Positions 1 to 7,200 of a stretch of DNA of 45,424 nucleotides are shown here, in pieces. The translations under genes were made by a program, and so were the position numbers. The stretch's first letter is position 1, and each line of letters begins with the position of its first letter. This DNA comes from Candidatus Cloacimonetes bacterium HGW-Cloacimonetes-1 (GTDB lineage: Bacteria > Cloacimonadota > Cloacimonadia > Cloacimonadales > Cloacimonadaceae): the NCBI GenBank assembly GCA_002841975.1, contig PHBQ01000012.1, positions 1 to 45,424 of the forward strand. The letters run 5' to 3'. The notes beneath the pieces are model-generated. The model had not been told where the DNA came from, searched no databases, and saw only the letters and a program-made list of their open reading frames with translations.

Positions 1-52
1 CTACGCTGTATACGTTGTGCGGACGTTTGACTTCTTTACTCTGTGTCATCAT
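1..52 (-). CDS. 5' end of an unidentified leftward gene (partial)
   Basis: Reading leftward, an AAGGAG ribosome binding site (complement of 57-62) is followed by two consecutive ATG codons at 52-50 and 49-47. From the second ATG the visible protein begins MTQSKEVKRPHNVYSV and runs open to the window edge. The spacing from the binding site is 4 nt to the first ATG and 7 nt to the second, so the second is the likelier start. The gene is divergent from the restriction-modification gene at 392, with the 11-bp repeat array between them. Sixteen residues are too few to assign a family. The start is credible; the function is unknown. Confidence 0.55.
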   Translation of the reverse strand, partial: MMTQSKEVKRPHNVYSV

Positions 53-111
53 GTATCTCCTTATCTTGATTAGTGTCAACTTATTTAGGACGACACATTC
101 TCCCTTACTAC

Positions 112-200
112 CATTACGGACTCATTACGGTGTCATTACGGACTCAATACGGACTTAGTCCGTATTGAGTCCGTAATGAGTCCGTATTGCAACCGTAGTG
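112..200. repeat. mirrored array of eight 11-bp units (long palindrome)
   Basis: Four units based on CATTACGGACT lie head to tail at 112-122, 123-133, 134-144 and 145-155. A single T (156) follows, then four units in the opposite sense based on AGTCCGTATTG at 157-167, 168-178, 179-189 and 190-200, the last one degenerate. The register is exactly 11 bp throughout. The central 133-179 is a perfect inverted repeat with 23-bp arms and a 1-nt spacer. The 11-bp phasing puts every unit on the same face of the helix, as in operator or iteron arrays. It lies between two divergent genes, so a shared operator is possible. The function is inferred only. Confidence 0.85.
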
Positions 201-228
201 CTATTTGGTAAGAAATTTGCTCCTGTCG

Positions 229-248
229 GGGCGAACGGCGGTTCGCCC
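229..248. other. perfect 8-bp hairpin
   Basis: GGGCGAAC at 229-236 pairs with GTTCGCCC at 241-248 around a 4-nt GGCG loop. Further GTTCG motifs follow at 254-268. No T-run follows on either strand, so it is not a typical intrinsic terminator. The rest of 201-391 is AT-rich and includes a TATAAT-like word at 372-377, but no well-spaced -35 element goes with it. Confidence 0.5.
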
Positions 249-391
249 GATTCGTTCGCCCGGTTCGACCAATACCGGGAATCCTCACAAATCATAGGTT
301 TAGCAGGATTTAAGTAGCCAAAAATGTATTTTTATTTCTTGACCAAAAATCCCTGTCTTCAAACTGTAGAATATAATATAAAGAGGGATGT

Positions 392-3300
392 ATGAGTGTA
401 ATTGCAATCCACCGTTTTCAAAATGAACTTGCTGAACTGAAGCATCGTAGCGGCAAGCCCAATGAATCCTCTATCCGCCTGGCTTTTATCAAGCTGCTGG
501 GCGAATATGCCAAAGCCAAGGACCTGCGCCTGGTGCCGGAAGTCCCTGTGAAGGGCAAGCTGGGCAAAGCCGTAACTCCCGATGGCACGCTCAAGGATAC
601 CCTGGTACTGGATTGGGGATATTGGGAAAGCAAAGACGAATTTGACGATTTGGAAAAGGAAATTGCCAACAAATTTGCCAAAGGCTATCCCGACGATAAC
701 ATCCTCTTTGAAGACAGCATCACCGCTGTACTATATCAAAATGGCAACCGCGTGGCAGAGTGCCAGGTGGATGATACCACCGCCCTGGATAAGCTGCTAA
801 AACAGTTTGTAAGCTTCGAGCGTCCCGAAGTGCACGAATTTCGGGTGGCAATAGAGCTATTCAAAGCCGATGTCCCCAAGGTTACCGCAGCCCTGCGCGA
901 AATGATAGAACAGAATGCAGAGCAAAACAAAGACTACCAAAAAGCTCGTAATAGCTTTCTGGAACTGATGCGGGAGGTGGTGAACCCCAATATCACCCCT
1001 GAAGACATCCGCGAAATGGTAATCCAGCACATACTGACTGCCGATATCTTTAACACTATCTTCGACGAGCCCTACTTTCATCAGGACAACAACATCGCCT
1101 GCGAACTGGAGAAACTGGTTGCCACCTTCTTTACCAAAGATATCCGCAAAAGCTGCCTGGCTGGCATAAAACACTATTATGATACCATCAATGCCCGCGC
1201 TGCTCAGATAGCCGATCACCACGAAAAGCAACGCTTCCTGAAGGTGGTGTATGAAACCTTTTACAAAAGCTACAACCCCAAAAAGGCAGATCGCCTGGGC
1301 GTGGTCTATACCCCCAACGAAATAGTAAACTTTATGATAGACAGCACGGATTACCTGCTGCAAAAACACTTTGGCAAGCTGCTGGAAGATAAAGGCGTGG
1401 AGATATTGGATCCCGCCACCGGCACAGGCACCTTTATCTGCGATATTATAGATCACATCCGCCGGGACAAGTTGGAATATAAATACAAGCACGAATTGCA
1501 CGCCAACGAAGTGGAGATTTTGCCCTATTACATCGCCAATCTGAACATCGAATTTACCTATAAACAAAAGATGGGCAACTATGCCGAATTTGAAAACCTC
1601 TGCTTTGTCGATACTCTGGATAACTATGTGAATATGAACGAAGGTGCCGAAATGGATATCTTCAGCGTTACAGACGAGAACGCCGTACGCATCAAGCGCC
1701 AGAATGAACGCAAGATTTCGGTTATTATCGGCAACCCGCCCTACAACGCCAACCAAATGAACGAAAACGAGAATAACAAAAACCGCGAATACCCCACTAT
1801 CGATAAACGCATCAAGGATACCTATATCAAGCATAGCACCGCTCAAAAGACCAAGGTATATGATATGTATGCAAGGTTCTTAAGATGGGCAAGCGATAGG
1901 ATTGATGAGAACGGTGTAATTGCTTTTGTTTCCAATAGCTCTTTCATCAACAGCAGGACCTATGATGGCTTCAGAAAAGTGGTGAAGGACGAATTTAACT
2001 ACCTGTATATGATAAACCTAAAAGGTAATGCCAGAACCAGTGGAGAGCGCAGAAGGCAGGAAGGTGGCAATGTATTCCATGATCAAATACGTGTAGGGAT
2101 AGCCATTTATTTCCTAATCAAGATTAAAGGTGAGACAGGCTTTCAAGCTTTTTATAATGAAGTTCGAGACTATGCAAAATCCGAAGAGAAACTGGATTAT
2201 ATCGTACAAAACTTATTCCAGGATTTACCCTTTGAACATATCCAGCCCGATAAAGATAACAACTGGATAAATCTGGTGGAAAACGATTGGGATGAGATGA
2301 TTCCCCTGAAAACTAATGACAAAGGGCAAGGCATTTTTGGATTTTCGTCATTAGGAACATCAACAAATCGTGATGAATGGGTTTATGATTTCAATGCTGA
2401 CATATTGTCAGAAAAAACGGCTTTCTTCATTGAAAAGTACAATAATCTACTGTTAACCAATGATATGAATGATACTTCCATTAAGTGGAGTGACACATTA
2501 AAGAGTATTTTTAGATCCAAGAAGAGGCTGTCACACGATTGTAGAAAAACTATCAAGGCAGCATTCAGACCATTTGTTATTCTTAATTATTATTCAGAGA
2601 CTGCCTTAAGTGACAGATTAACACATAATCACACCGTTCTGTTTGATAGGAATCTGATTGCTACTAATAAAGTTATAGCCTTGTCTGGAGTTTCTTCAGC
2701 CAAGCAGTTCACAGTTCTGTCATCAGATATTCTTACAGATTTACATTTCATTGGAGACACTCAGTGCCTTCCTCTTTACCGTTACGACAAAGACGGCGAT
2801 CGCCATGAGAACATCACGGATTGGGCAATGGCAGAATTCCGTACTCATTATGCCGATGCCGCCATTTGCAAAGAAGATATCTTTCACTATGTCTATGCCG
2901 TGTTACACGATCCTGCCTACCGCAAGAAGTATGAGCTGAACCTAAAGCGCAGCTTTCCCCGCATTCCCTATTATGAAGGCTTTGGGAAATGGGCAGCCTG
3001 GGGCAGGGAATTGATGGCACTGCACATCGGTTTTGACGCTGTGGACCGGTATCCCTTGCACCGTATGGACTTGGAGCTGGAGACAGTCGGTAGCCCCAAA
3101 GCCAAGCTAAAAGCGGACAAAGATCACGGCTCTATCGTGCTGGATGAAATCACCAGCCTTAGCGGTGTACCGTCTATCGCCTGGGATTATAAGCTGGGCA
3201 ACCGCAGTGCACTGGAATGGGTGCTGGACCAATACAAGGAAAAGAAACCCAAAGACCCCACCATCGCCAAGCTGTTTAATACTTACCGCTTTGCTGATTA

Positions 3301-3394
3301 CAAAGAGGTGGTGATCGATCTTTTGATGCGGGTGTGTACCGTGAGCGTAAAAACAATGGCGATTGTGGAGCAGATGGAGAGTACAAGCCAGTAA
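392..3394 (+). CDS. single-chain restriction-modification enzyme: nuclease, N6-adenine methylase and recognition domain
   Basis: A 1000-residue protein expected to methylate adenine in a specific site and cleave unmodified DNA. Near the N-terminus D64 (PDG) followed by E79-S-K81 fits a PD-(D/E)XK nuclease core. Methylase motif I, DPATGTGTF, starts at D340, and catalytic motif IV, NPPY, is at 448-451. The C-terminal half resembles the specificity part of type ISP enzymes. No helicase motifs occur between the nuclease and methylase, and at 1000 residues it is much shorter than helicase-containing ISP enzymes of about 1600 residues. It is therefore best called type IIG-like or a helicase-less ISP relative. 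The start at 392 has a GAGGGA site upstream. No separate methylase or specificity gene is adjacent. Codons in roughly 1855-2765 differ sharply from both ends of the gene, suggesting an exchanged recognition module. Confidence 0.88.
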   Translation: MSVIAIHRFQNELAELKHRSGKPNESSIRLAFIKLLGEYAKAKDLRLVPEVPVKGKLGKAVTPDGTLKDTLVLDWGYWESKDEFDDLEKEIANKFAKGYPDDNILFEDSITAVLYQNGNRVAECQVDDTTALDKLLKQFVSFERPEVHEFRVAIELFKADVPKVTAALREMIEQNAEQNKDYQKARNSFLELMREVVNPNITPEDIREMVIQHILTADIFNTIFDEPYFHQDNNIACELEKLVATFFTKDIRKSCLAGIKHYYDTINARAAQIADHHEKQRFLKVVYETFYKSYNPKKADRLGVVYTPNEIVNFMIDSTDYLLQKHFGKLLEDKGVEILDPATGTGTFICDIIDHIRRDKLEYKYKHELHANEVEILPYYIANLNIEFTYKQKMGNYAEFENLCFVDTLDNYVNMNEGAEMDIFSVTDENAVRIKRQNERKISVIIGNPPYNANQMNENENNKNREYPTIDKRIKDTYIKHSTAQKTKVYDMYARFLRWASDRIDENGVIAFVSNSSFINSRTYDGFRKVVKDEFNYLYMINLKGNARTSGERRRQEGGNVFHDQIRVGIAIYFLIKIKGETGFQAFYNEVRDYAKSEEKLDYIVQNLFQDLPFEHIQPDKDNNWINLVENDWDEMIPLKTNDKGQGIFGFSSLGTSTNRDEWVYDFNADILSEKTAFFIEKYNNLLLTNDMNDTSIKWSDTLKSIFRSKKRLSHDCRKTIKAAFRPFVILNYYSETALSDRLTHNHTVLFDRNLIATNKVIALSGVSSAKQFTVLSSDILTDLHFIGDTQCLPLYRYDKDGDRHENITDWAMAEFRTHYADAAICKEDIFHYVYAVLHDPAYRKKYELNLKRSFPRIPYYEGFGKWAAWGRELMALHIGFDAVDRYPLHRMDLELETVGSPKAKLKADKDHGSIVLDEITSLSGVPSIAWDYKLGNRSALEWVLDQYKEKKPKDPTIAKLFNTYRFADYKEVVIDLLMRVCTVSVKTMAIVEQMESTSQ

Positions 3395-3415
3395 AATAGA
3401 CTACGAGATGTTTTG

Positions 3416-3514
3416 GTGTCGCCCCTCCAGGGCTCTATCGCGGATCGTGACCATTACGAGGGTCTCCACATTGCTGGCGCAATGTTCCGAACCCGTCGCT
3501 ATCGGATGTCGCCC
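3416..3514. repeat. 99-bp direct repeat, copy 1
   Basis: Identical to 3771-3869 except for one base (G at 3476, A at 3831). It starts with GTGTCGCCCC and ends with ATGTCGCCC, so both ends carry the TGTCGCCC word. The near-identity of the two copies implies recent duplication or gene conversion. Confidence 0.9.
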
Positions 3515-3674
3515 TGCCGGGCTCAGGGTGTTGACAAAGTCCCGAGGATTGCACCTAAGTCCGCAGGACGATATTGTATAACACGGTACGCAAGTGCCGG
3601 GCTCAGGGTGTTGACAAAGTCCCGGGGATTGCACCTAAGTCCGCAGGACGATATTGTATAACACGGTACGCAAG
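3515..3674. repeat. 80-bp tandem repeat, two units
   Basis: Units at 3515-3594 and 3595-3674 differ at one position (A at 3545, G at 3625). A short fragment of a third unit (TGCCGTGATCAGG) begins at 3675. A related sequence (GCTGTTGACAAAGTCC) recurs at about 3882-3897 after the second 99-bp repeat, and more distantly at 34110. Confidence 0.9.
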
Positions 3675-3770
3675 TGCCGTGATCAGGATCTCCAGTTCAG
3701 ATCTGAGTCCGGCAGGACGGCACAAAATCCAGCATACATACATGATTACATGGAATGACAATCCAAGTTT

Positions 3771-3869
3771 GTGTCGCCCCTCCAGGGCTCTATCGCGGAT
3801 CGTGACCATTACGAGGGTCTCCACATTGCTAGCGCAATGTTCCGAACCCGTCGCTATCGGATGTCGCCC
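3771..3869. repeat. 99-bp direct repeat, copy 2
   Basis: Second copy of the repeat at 3416-3514, with one mismatch. It is again followed by a GGGCTGAGG...GTTGACAAAG sequence resembling the start of the 80-bp unit, so the two repeat types tend to occur together. Confidence 0.9.
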
Positions 3870-4129
3870 ACGAGGGGCTGAGGCTGTTGACAAAGTCCAA
3901 ATAAGCATCTTTGGTAGAACCGGATTTTGTGATTATAGTACAAACCAGATTCGGAGTATTTGTGCTCTCAAATCGTAGTCCGATGGAGAAGCCCTTTATG
4001 GGCGATGTAGTATTAGCGAGGGTGCGTAGCGCAGCGCAGCCCCTCGTCACGGCACCACCACCAGATAAAGCCCCTCGTGGGCGACACAAACCACATTTAT
4101 TGCCTATATTTTAACCCACAGTTTTGCCT

Positions 4130-4215
4130 AGATACATTGTGCATTCTGGCTCTGATGACCTGACCTCGAATAACAACATAGCTGGGATTACACATGAAAA
4201 CTGTAGGTCAAAACG
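4130..4215 (-). repeat. dispersed repeat, inverted relative to the copy at 23428
   Basis: The reverse complement of 4195-4215 (CGTTTTGACCTACAGTTTTCA, 21 nt) matches 23428-23448 exactly. The next 60 or so bases are recognisably similar but diverged, for example CGAGGTCAGGTCAT against CGAGGTTCATGTCAT. Both copies lie outside genes. The relic may once have been coding, since both give RFDLQFS..-like translations, but neither copy has an intact gene. Confidence 0.7.
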
Positions 4216-4232
4216 TGATGTACAACTGTAAT

Positions 4233-4297
4233 CACAGTCGGCCCGACTGTGGCCACACGAGGCGTGTGGCAATACGGGCAGACACAAAGTTCTGCCC
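4233..4297. repeat. three consecutive perfect hairpins
   Basis: Hairpin 1: 4233-4240 pairs with 4244-4251 (8 bp, 3-nt loop). Hairpin 2: 4252-4259 pairs with 4263-4270 (8 bp, 3-nt loop). Hairpin 3: 4276-4282 pairs with 4291-4297 (7 bp, 8-nt loop). None is followed by a T-run. The regular head-to-tail spacing resembles clustered palindromic repeat elements. Confidence 0.7.
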
Positions 4298-4320
4298 CTA
4301 CGCGTATCGCATACGTTCAG

Positions 4321-4365
4321 CCTCCGGATTGCAGACCTTCGTGTCTGCATGAGCATTACCCAAAC
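4321..4365. repeat. 45-bp hairpin repeat, copy 1
   Basis: Matches 4751-4795 with three differences. It contains the stem GCAGAC (4331-4336) with GTCTGC (4343-4348) around a 6-nt loop. In the other copy the closing C:G pair is T:A, so both strands of the stem changed together. Confidence 0.8.
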
Positions 4366-4637
4366 TGGCGTACGAAGGTATTGTCCGGGGTTGAGGTCAT
4401 AACAAGCCTGGTATATTATAGTAGAGCAATACGCCGATCCTGCTGAATTGTGTCGCCCCTCCAGGGCTCAAACTGTATTGCATTCATCTTTCCTGAGGTT
4501 CCGCTGCGCTCCACCTTAGGCTATAAAAGTATCACCTCTCCGAGGTTTAAATGCATGCGAATTAGATAGTTATGCTTTGAATTCAAAATCGCCCTCACCC
4601 CAGCCCTCTCCCAGAACGGGAGAGGGAGTCAATTGTG

Positions 4638-4710
4638 GCATTACCCAAACCGACACGTAGCTTCGAGTCTTTTATCTTAGTAGGATCGGAATCCTACTCT
4701 ACGGGGTAGC
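4638..4710. repeat. 73-bp repeat with 8-bp hairpin, copy 1
   Basis: Begins GCATTACCCAAACCGAC and ends in a CTAC..GGGTAGC segment, matching 4783-4853. It contains the perfect hairpin AGTAGGAT (4679-4686), loop CGGA, ATCCTACT (4691-4698). A further hairpin, CGGAGCTT (4724-4731) with AAGCTCCG (4736-4743), follows directly. Confidence 0.8.
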
Positions 4711-4750
4711 GGGGTTTTCGTAGCGGAGCTTTCCGAAGCTCCGTATCTTT

Positions 4751-4795
4751 CCTCCGGATTGCAGATCCTCGTATCTGCATGAGCATTACCCAAAC
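4751..4795. repeat. 45-bp hairpin repeat, copy 2
   Basis: Second copy of 4321-4365. The stem is GCAGAT (4761-4766) with ATCTGC (4773-4778). The copy runs into the GCATTACCCAAAC segment that begins the second 71-bp repeat, so the two repeat types overlap here. Confidence 0.8.
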
Positions 4796-4853
4796 CGACT
4801 AGAGCTCCGATCTATTATCTTAGTAGGATCGGAATCCTACTCAACGGAGTAGC
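4783..4853. repeat. 71-bp repeat with 8-bp hairpin, copy 2
   Basis: Second copy of 4638-4710. The hairpin AGTAGGAT (4822-4829), CGGA loop, ATCCTACT (4834-4841) is unchanged, while the sequence just before it is diverged. The hairpin is therefore the conserved part. Confidence 0.8.
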
Positions 4854-5003
4854 GAATTTGCGAATCCTGCCTTCCAAAAAACTACTCGGGAGGGCATGCT
4901 CTACGCCTCGATTATCCAAGTTTAAAACTTTCATTAAATCCCTTGAAAATAGGGCATCAGGAGCGGCCTAAGGTTTTGTAAGGGAATAAACTCAAAAAAC
5001 CAT

Positions 5004-5032
5004 TTGACAGATATTTAGCCTCGGTTTTTGAT
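5004..5032 (+). promoter_or_regulatory. candidate promoter of the S10-spc-alpha operon
   Basis: A perfect TTGACA at 5004-5009 is followed after 17 nt by TTTGAT at 5027-5032. The -10 is weak by sigma-70 standards, but the TTTG it contains recalls the TAnnTTTG element of Bacteroidetes promoters. It lies just upstream of the structured leader and far enough before rpsJ to include it. Placement is inferred from sequence only. Confidence 0.4.
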
Positions 5033-5049
5033 GATCAAAATATATAGAA

Positions 5050-5257
5050 GCGGTTCTGCCGCACAGCACAAGTCCTAGATTTTGCAAGGACTTATAGTTC
5101 TTTAGGAGGAACAATGTTATCCTTCCAACTGGACACTCGTATTGAGTGTCACGGCGGTCAAGCGTCTTTACTTGACCACAATGCTAACAAGTATTTCAAG
5201 CAGAATGATCTCCTGCCTTCGCAGTATAGCTGCGTTTCTGTATGCTTAAGTGCATAC
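5050..5257 (+). promoter_or_regulatory. structured mRNA leader of the ribosomal protein operon
   Basis: Six hairpins follow one another: 5050-5053 with 5059-5062; 5070-5076 with 5087-5093; 5132-5138 with 5144-5150; 5156-5162 with 5171-5177; 5220-5224 with 5230-5234; and 5240-5245 with 5252-5257. Stems are 4-7 bp with 5-10 nt loops and no internal mismatches. None is followed by a long T-run. Ribosomal protein operons are often feedback-controlled through such leaders (L4 in Escherichia coli). I cannot match this one to a known leader family. Confidence 0.55.
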
Positions 5258-5299
5258 CGGGGATCTCTTTGCCCAAATAGTGGAGGTACCAGTGAGTAA
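5114..5299 (+). CDS. possible 61-codon leader ORF overlapping rpsJ
   Basis: TAGGAGGA at 5103-5110 stands just before ATG 5114 and is one of the best ribosome binding sites in the window. The frame runs 61 codons and stops at 5297-5299, 8 nt inside rpsJ, which begins with GTG at 5292. The product starts [15 protein letters not shown] and resembles nothing I know. The frame passes through four of the leader hairpins. It could be a translated regulatory leader coupled to rpsJ, or the binding site could act without a useful peptide. Confidence 0.35.
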   Translation: MLSFQLDTRIECHGGQASLLDHNANKYFKQNDLLPSQYSCVSVCLSAYRGSLCPNSGGTSE

Positions 5300-5618
5300 A
5301 CTAGAAAATCGTATTCGAATTAAGTTGAAAGCTTATGACCATCGTTTATTGGATCAATCTGTTGCGGAAATTGTGAAAAGTACTCGTAACACGGGTGCTA
5401 AGGTCGTAGGACCTATTCCACTTCCCACAGATCGTACCATATATACGGTTCTTCGTTCGCCCCATGCCGATAAGAAATCACAAGATCAATTTCAAATGCT
5501 TATTCACAAGCGGTTGATCGATATCCTGAATCCTACACAACAAACTACCAATGCCCTGAAGAAGCTCAGCCTTCCTGCCGGCGTGCACGTAGAGATCAAA
5601 GCCAATACAAGGAGCTAA
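5292..5618 (+). CDS. rpsJ: 30S ribosomal protein S10
   Basis: First structural gene of the operon; 108 residues, the usual S10 size. S10 is a 30S head protein and NusG/NusB partner in antitermination. The translation has the characteristic [16 protein letters not shown] start and the GPIPLPT loop. The start is GTG at 5292, preceded by GGAGG at 5282-5286; an upstream in-frame ATG at 5250 would add 14 residues not found in S10 and lies inside a leader hairpin, so it was rejected. The ORF described at 5114 overlaps this start by 8 nt. Confidence 0.95.
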   Translation: MSKLENRIRIKLKAYDHRLLDQSVAEIVKSTRNTGAKVVGPIPLPTDRTIYTVLRSPHADKKSQDQFQMLIHKRLIDILNPTQQTTNALKKLSLPAGVHVEIKANTRS

Positions 5619-5623
5619 GAGAG

Positions 5624-6256
5624 ATGTTAGGATTAATTGGAAAAAAAGTCGGTATGACACAGATATTTGACGCCAACGGAAAGGTGATGCCTGTAACGGT
5701 CATCAAAGCCGGTCCTTGCCACGTCATCTGTAAACGTACCATCGAAGAAAATGGTTATGATGCAGTCCAACTCGGTTATGAAGAAGTAATTGCGAAAAAG
5801 GTTTCAAACCCGATGCAAGGTCACTTCAAAAAACATAACAGCCCCTTATTCCGCACAGTCCGGGAATTTCGTCCTTCCTTTGACCAAGTCTCCAGCGATA
5901 TCGAAATCGGTTCAACACTTACAGCCGATTATTTTACCGCCGATGAGTATGTAACAGTGGTTGGAAATTCCAAGGGTCGCGGTTTTGCCGGTGTTGTCAA
6001 ACGCCATAAATTTGCCGGTTTCGAACAAAGTCACGGTGTGCATGAGTCTTATCGTGGTGGTGGTTCAATCGGTCAGTGTGCACAGCCTTCACGCGTTTTT
6101 AAAGGCGTCAAAATGGCAGGTCACATGGGTAACGCCCGCACCAGCATCAAACATCTAAGAATCGTCAAAGTGGACATTGAAAACGGTCTTATCATGGTCA
6201 AGGGAGCTATCCCCGGTCATCGTAACACACTTGTTTTGATCCACAAAGAACAATAG
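5624..6256 (+). CDS. rplC: 50S ribosomal protein L3
   Basis: 210 residues, starting [15 protein letters not shown], the L3 signature. L3 is an early-assembly 23S rRNA binder that reaches toward the peptidyl transferase centre. The conserved central loop with [16 protein letters not shown] is present; it lines up with the S-H-G...G-S-I-G region of the family. It begins 5 nt after the rpsJ stop and is followed by rplD after 14 nt. Confidence 0.97.
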   Translation: MLGLIGKKVGMTQIFDANGKVMPVTVIKAGPCHVICKRTIEENGYDAVQLGYEEVIAKKVSNPMQGHFKKHNSPLFRTVREFRPSFDQVSSDIEIGSTLTADYFTADEYVTVVGNSKGRGFAGVVKRHKFAGFEQSHGVHESYRGGGSIGQCAQPSRVFKGVKMAGHMGNARTSIKHLRIVKVDIENGLIMVKGAIPGHRNTLVLIHKEQ

Positions 6257-6270
6257 ACGGGAGATGGAAA

Positions 6271-6906
6271 ATGGTTAAAGCTATAAAATTTAACGCCCAG
6301 GGTGATAGAATCGATGAAATAACTCTCCCGGAATCCATCTTTGATATTGATGTCAATTCCCCGAAAGTTCTTTTACACGAAGTCATCACAATGTTTCTTG
6401 GCAACCAACGTCAGGGCAACGTTCAGAAAAAGAATCGTGCCATGACAGCCGGTAGCACCCGCAAGCTGTTCAAGCAAAAGGGTACCGGTAATGCACGTGT
6501 GGGTAGCAGACGCAGCCCGATCCGTGTACATGGTGGCAAGGCATTTGCAATATTCCCAAAAGACTGGTATCGCAAGATTCCCAGAACTAAAAAACGTATG
6601 GCTCTCTTAGTGGCCTTGACAGATCGTGCTCGCGAAGGCAGAATATTCGTCATCGATTCACTTTCTTATGACAAGCCCAATACTAAGAAAGCTATTGAAT
6701 TAATTGGTAAAATCATGCCTGAAAAGGGACGTAAGCTATTGGTCACCGCAGGTCACCACATTCCTACCGTGAAGTCTTTTACAAATATTCCGGAAGTAAT
6801 GACCGACCGTGCAGACAGTCTCAATGCTTATCAGATCCTGAAGAGCAGCTATATCTTGCTTACGCAGGACGCTCTGAATAAAGTGCAGGAGGTATTCGGC
6901 TCATGA
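6271..6906 (+). CDS. rplD: 50S ribosomal protein L4
   Basis: 211 residues. L4 binds 23S rRNA and lines the exit tunnel; in some bacteria it represses its own operon by acting on the S10 leader, which matters here because a structured leader is present. The extended tunnel loop is recognisable around [16 protein letters not shown], about residues 69-84. The ATG at 6271 follows a GGGAG site. Its TGA overlaps the rplW ATG by 4 nt. Confidence 0.97.
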   Translation: MVKAIKFNAQGDRIDEITLPESIFDIDVNSPKVLLHEVITMFLGNQRQGNVQKKNRAMTAGSTRKLFKQKGTGNARVGSRRSPIRVHGGKAFAIFPKDWYRKIPRTKKRMALLVALTDRAREGRIFVIDSLSYDKPNTKKAIELIGKIMPEKGRKLLVTAGHHIPTVKSFTNIPEVMTDRADSLNAYQILKSSYILLTQDALNKVQEVFGS

Positions 6907-7190
6907 TACATCCACGCAATATACTAGTAGCTCCGCTCATTACCGAAAAAACCGGTATTCAGATGGAAAGTAATAATACTTATACCTTCAAGGTCAGTAT
7001 CAATGCCAATAAAATCGAAATTAAGAACGCAATCGAAAAGATCTTTGCGGTCAAGGTAACCAACATCAATACTATTCGTATGATGGGTAAGCCAAAACGC
7101 TTGGGTAAATATAATGGCTATCGTCCCAATTGGAAGAAAGCCATCGTCACGCTACGTGCTGGCGACAAGATTGCCGATTTTGAAGTATAA
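6903..7190 (+). CDS. rplW: 50S ribosomal protein L23
   Basis: 95 residues, standard length. L23 sits at the tunnel exit and docks trigger factor and SRP. The N-terminal [11 protein letters not shown] segment and the [17 protein letters not shown] strand-loop are typical of the family. It starts within the rplD stop (ATGA), suggesting translational coupling, and is followed by rplB 10 nt later. Confidence 0.96.
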   Translation: MIHPRNILVAPLITEKTGIQMESNNTYTFKVSINANKIEIKNAIEKIFAVKVTNINTIRMMGKPKRLGKYNGYRPNWKKAIVTLRAGDKIADFEV

Positions 7191-7200
7191 GGGGTGAAAG

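Larger units (their letters stand above)
3395..5003. other. gene-free island of direct repeats and hairpins
   Basis: No open frame in these 1.6 kb has a convincing start, a recognisable protein or consistent codon use. Open frames here run through duplicated repeat sequence on both strands, as expected for chance frames. The stretch holds a 99-bp direct repeat, an 80-bp tandem repeat, repeats of 45 and about 72 bp, and many perfect 7-8 bp hairpins, listed separately. The motif GTGTCGCCCCTCCAGGGCTC occurs at 3416, 3771 and 4450. It separates the restriction gene from the ribosomal operon. Confidence 0.75.

Noticed and set aside
112-200. CRISPR array
   Set aside because: Units are 11 bp, contiguous and mirrored, with no spacers and no cas genes nearby.
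857-1846. 329-codon open frame on the minus strand inside the restriction gene
   Set aside because: It is the complement of a well-conserved methylase region, has no recognisable protein features and no good start site; it is a shadow.
3515-3674. CRISPR-like repeat
   Set aside because: Two directly abutting 80-bp copies with no unique spacer.
3574-3978. 134-codon frame in the repeat island
   Set aside because: It crosses repeat units and their borders and starts within the tandem repeat; no protein-like pattern.
4560-5000. tRNA or other standard RNA gene
   Set aside because: No cloverleaf, no GTTCGA-type T-arm with a matching acceptor stem could be found.
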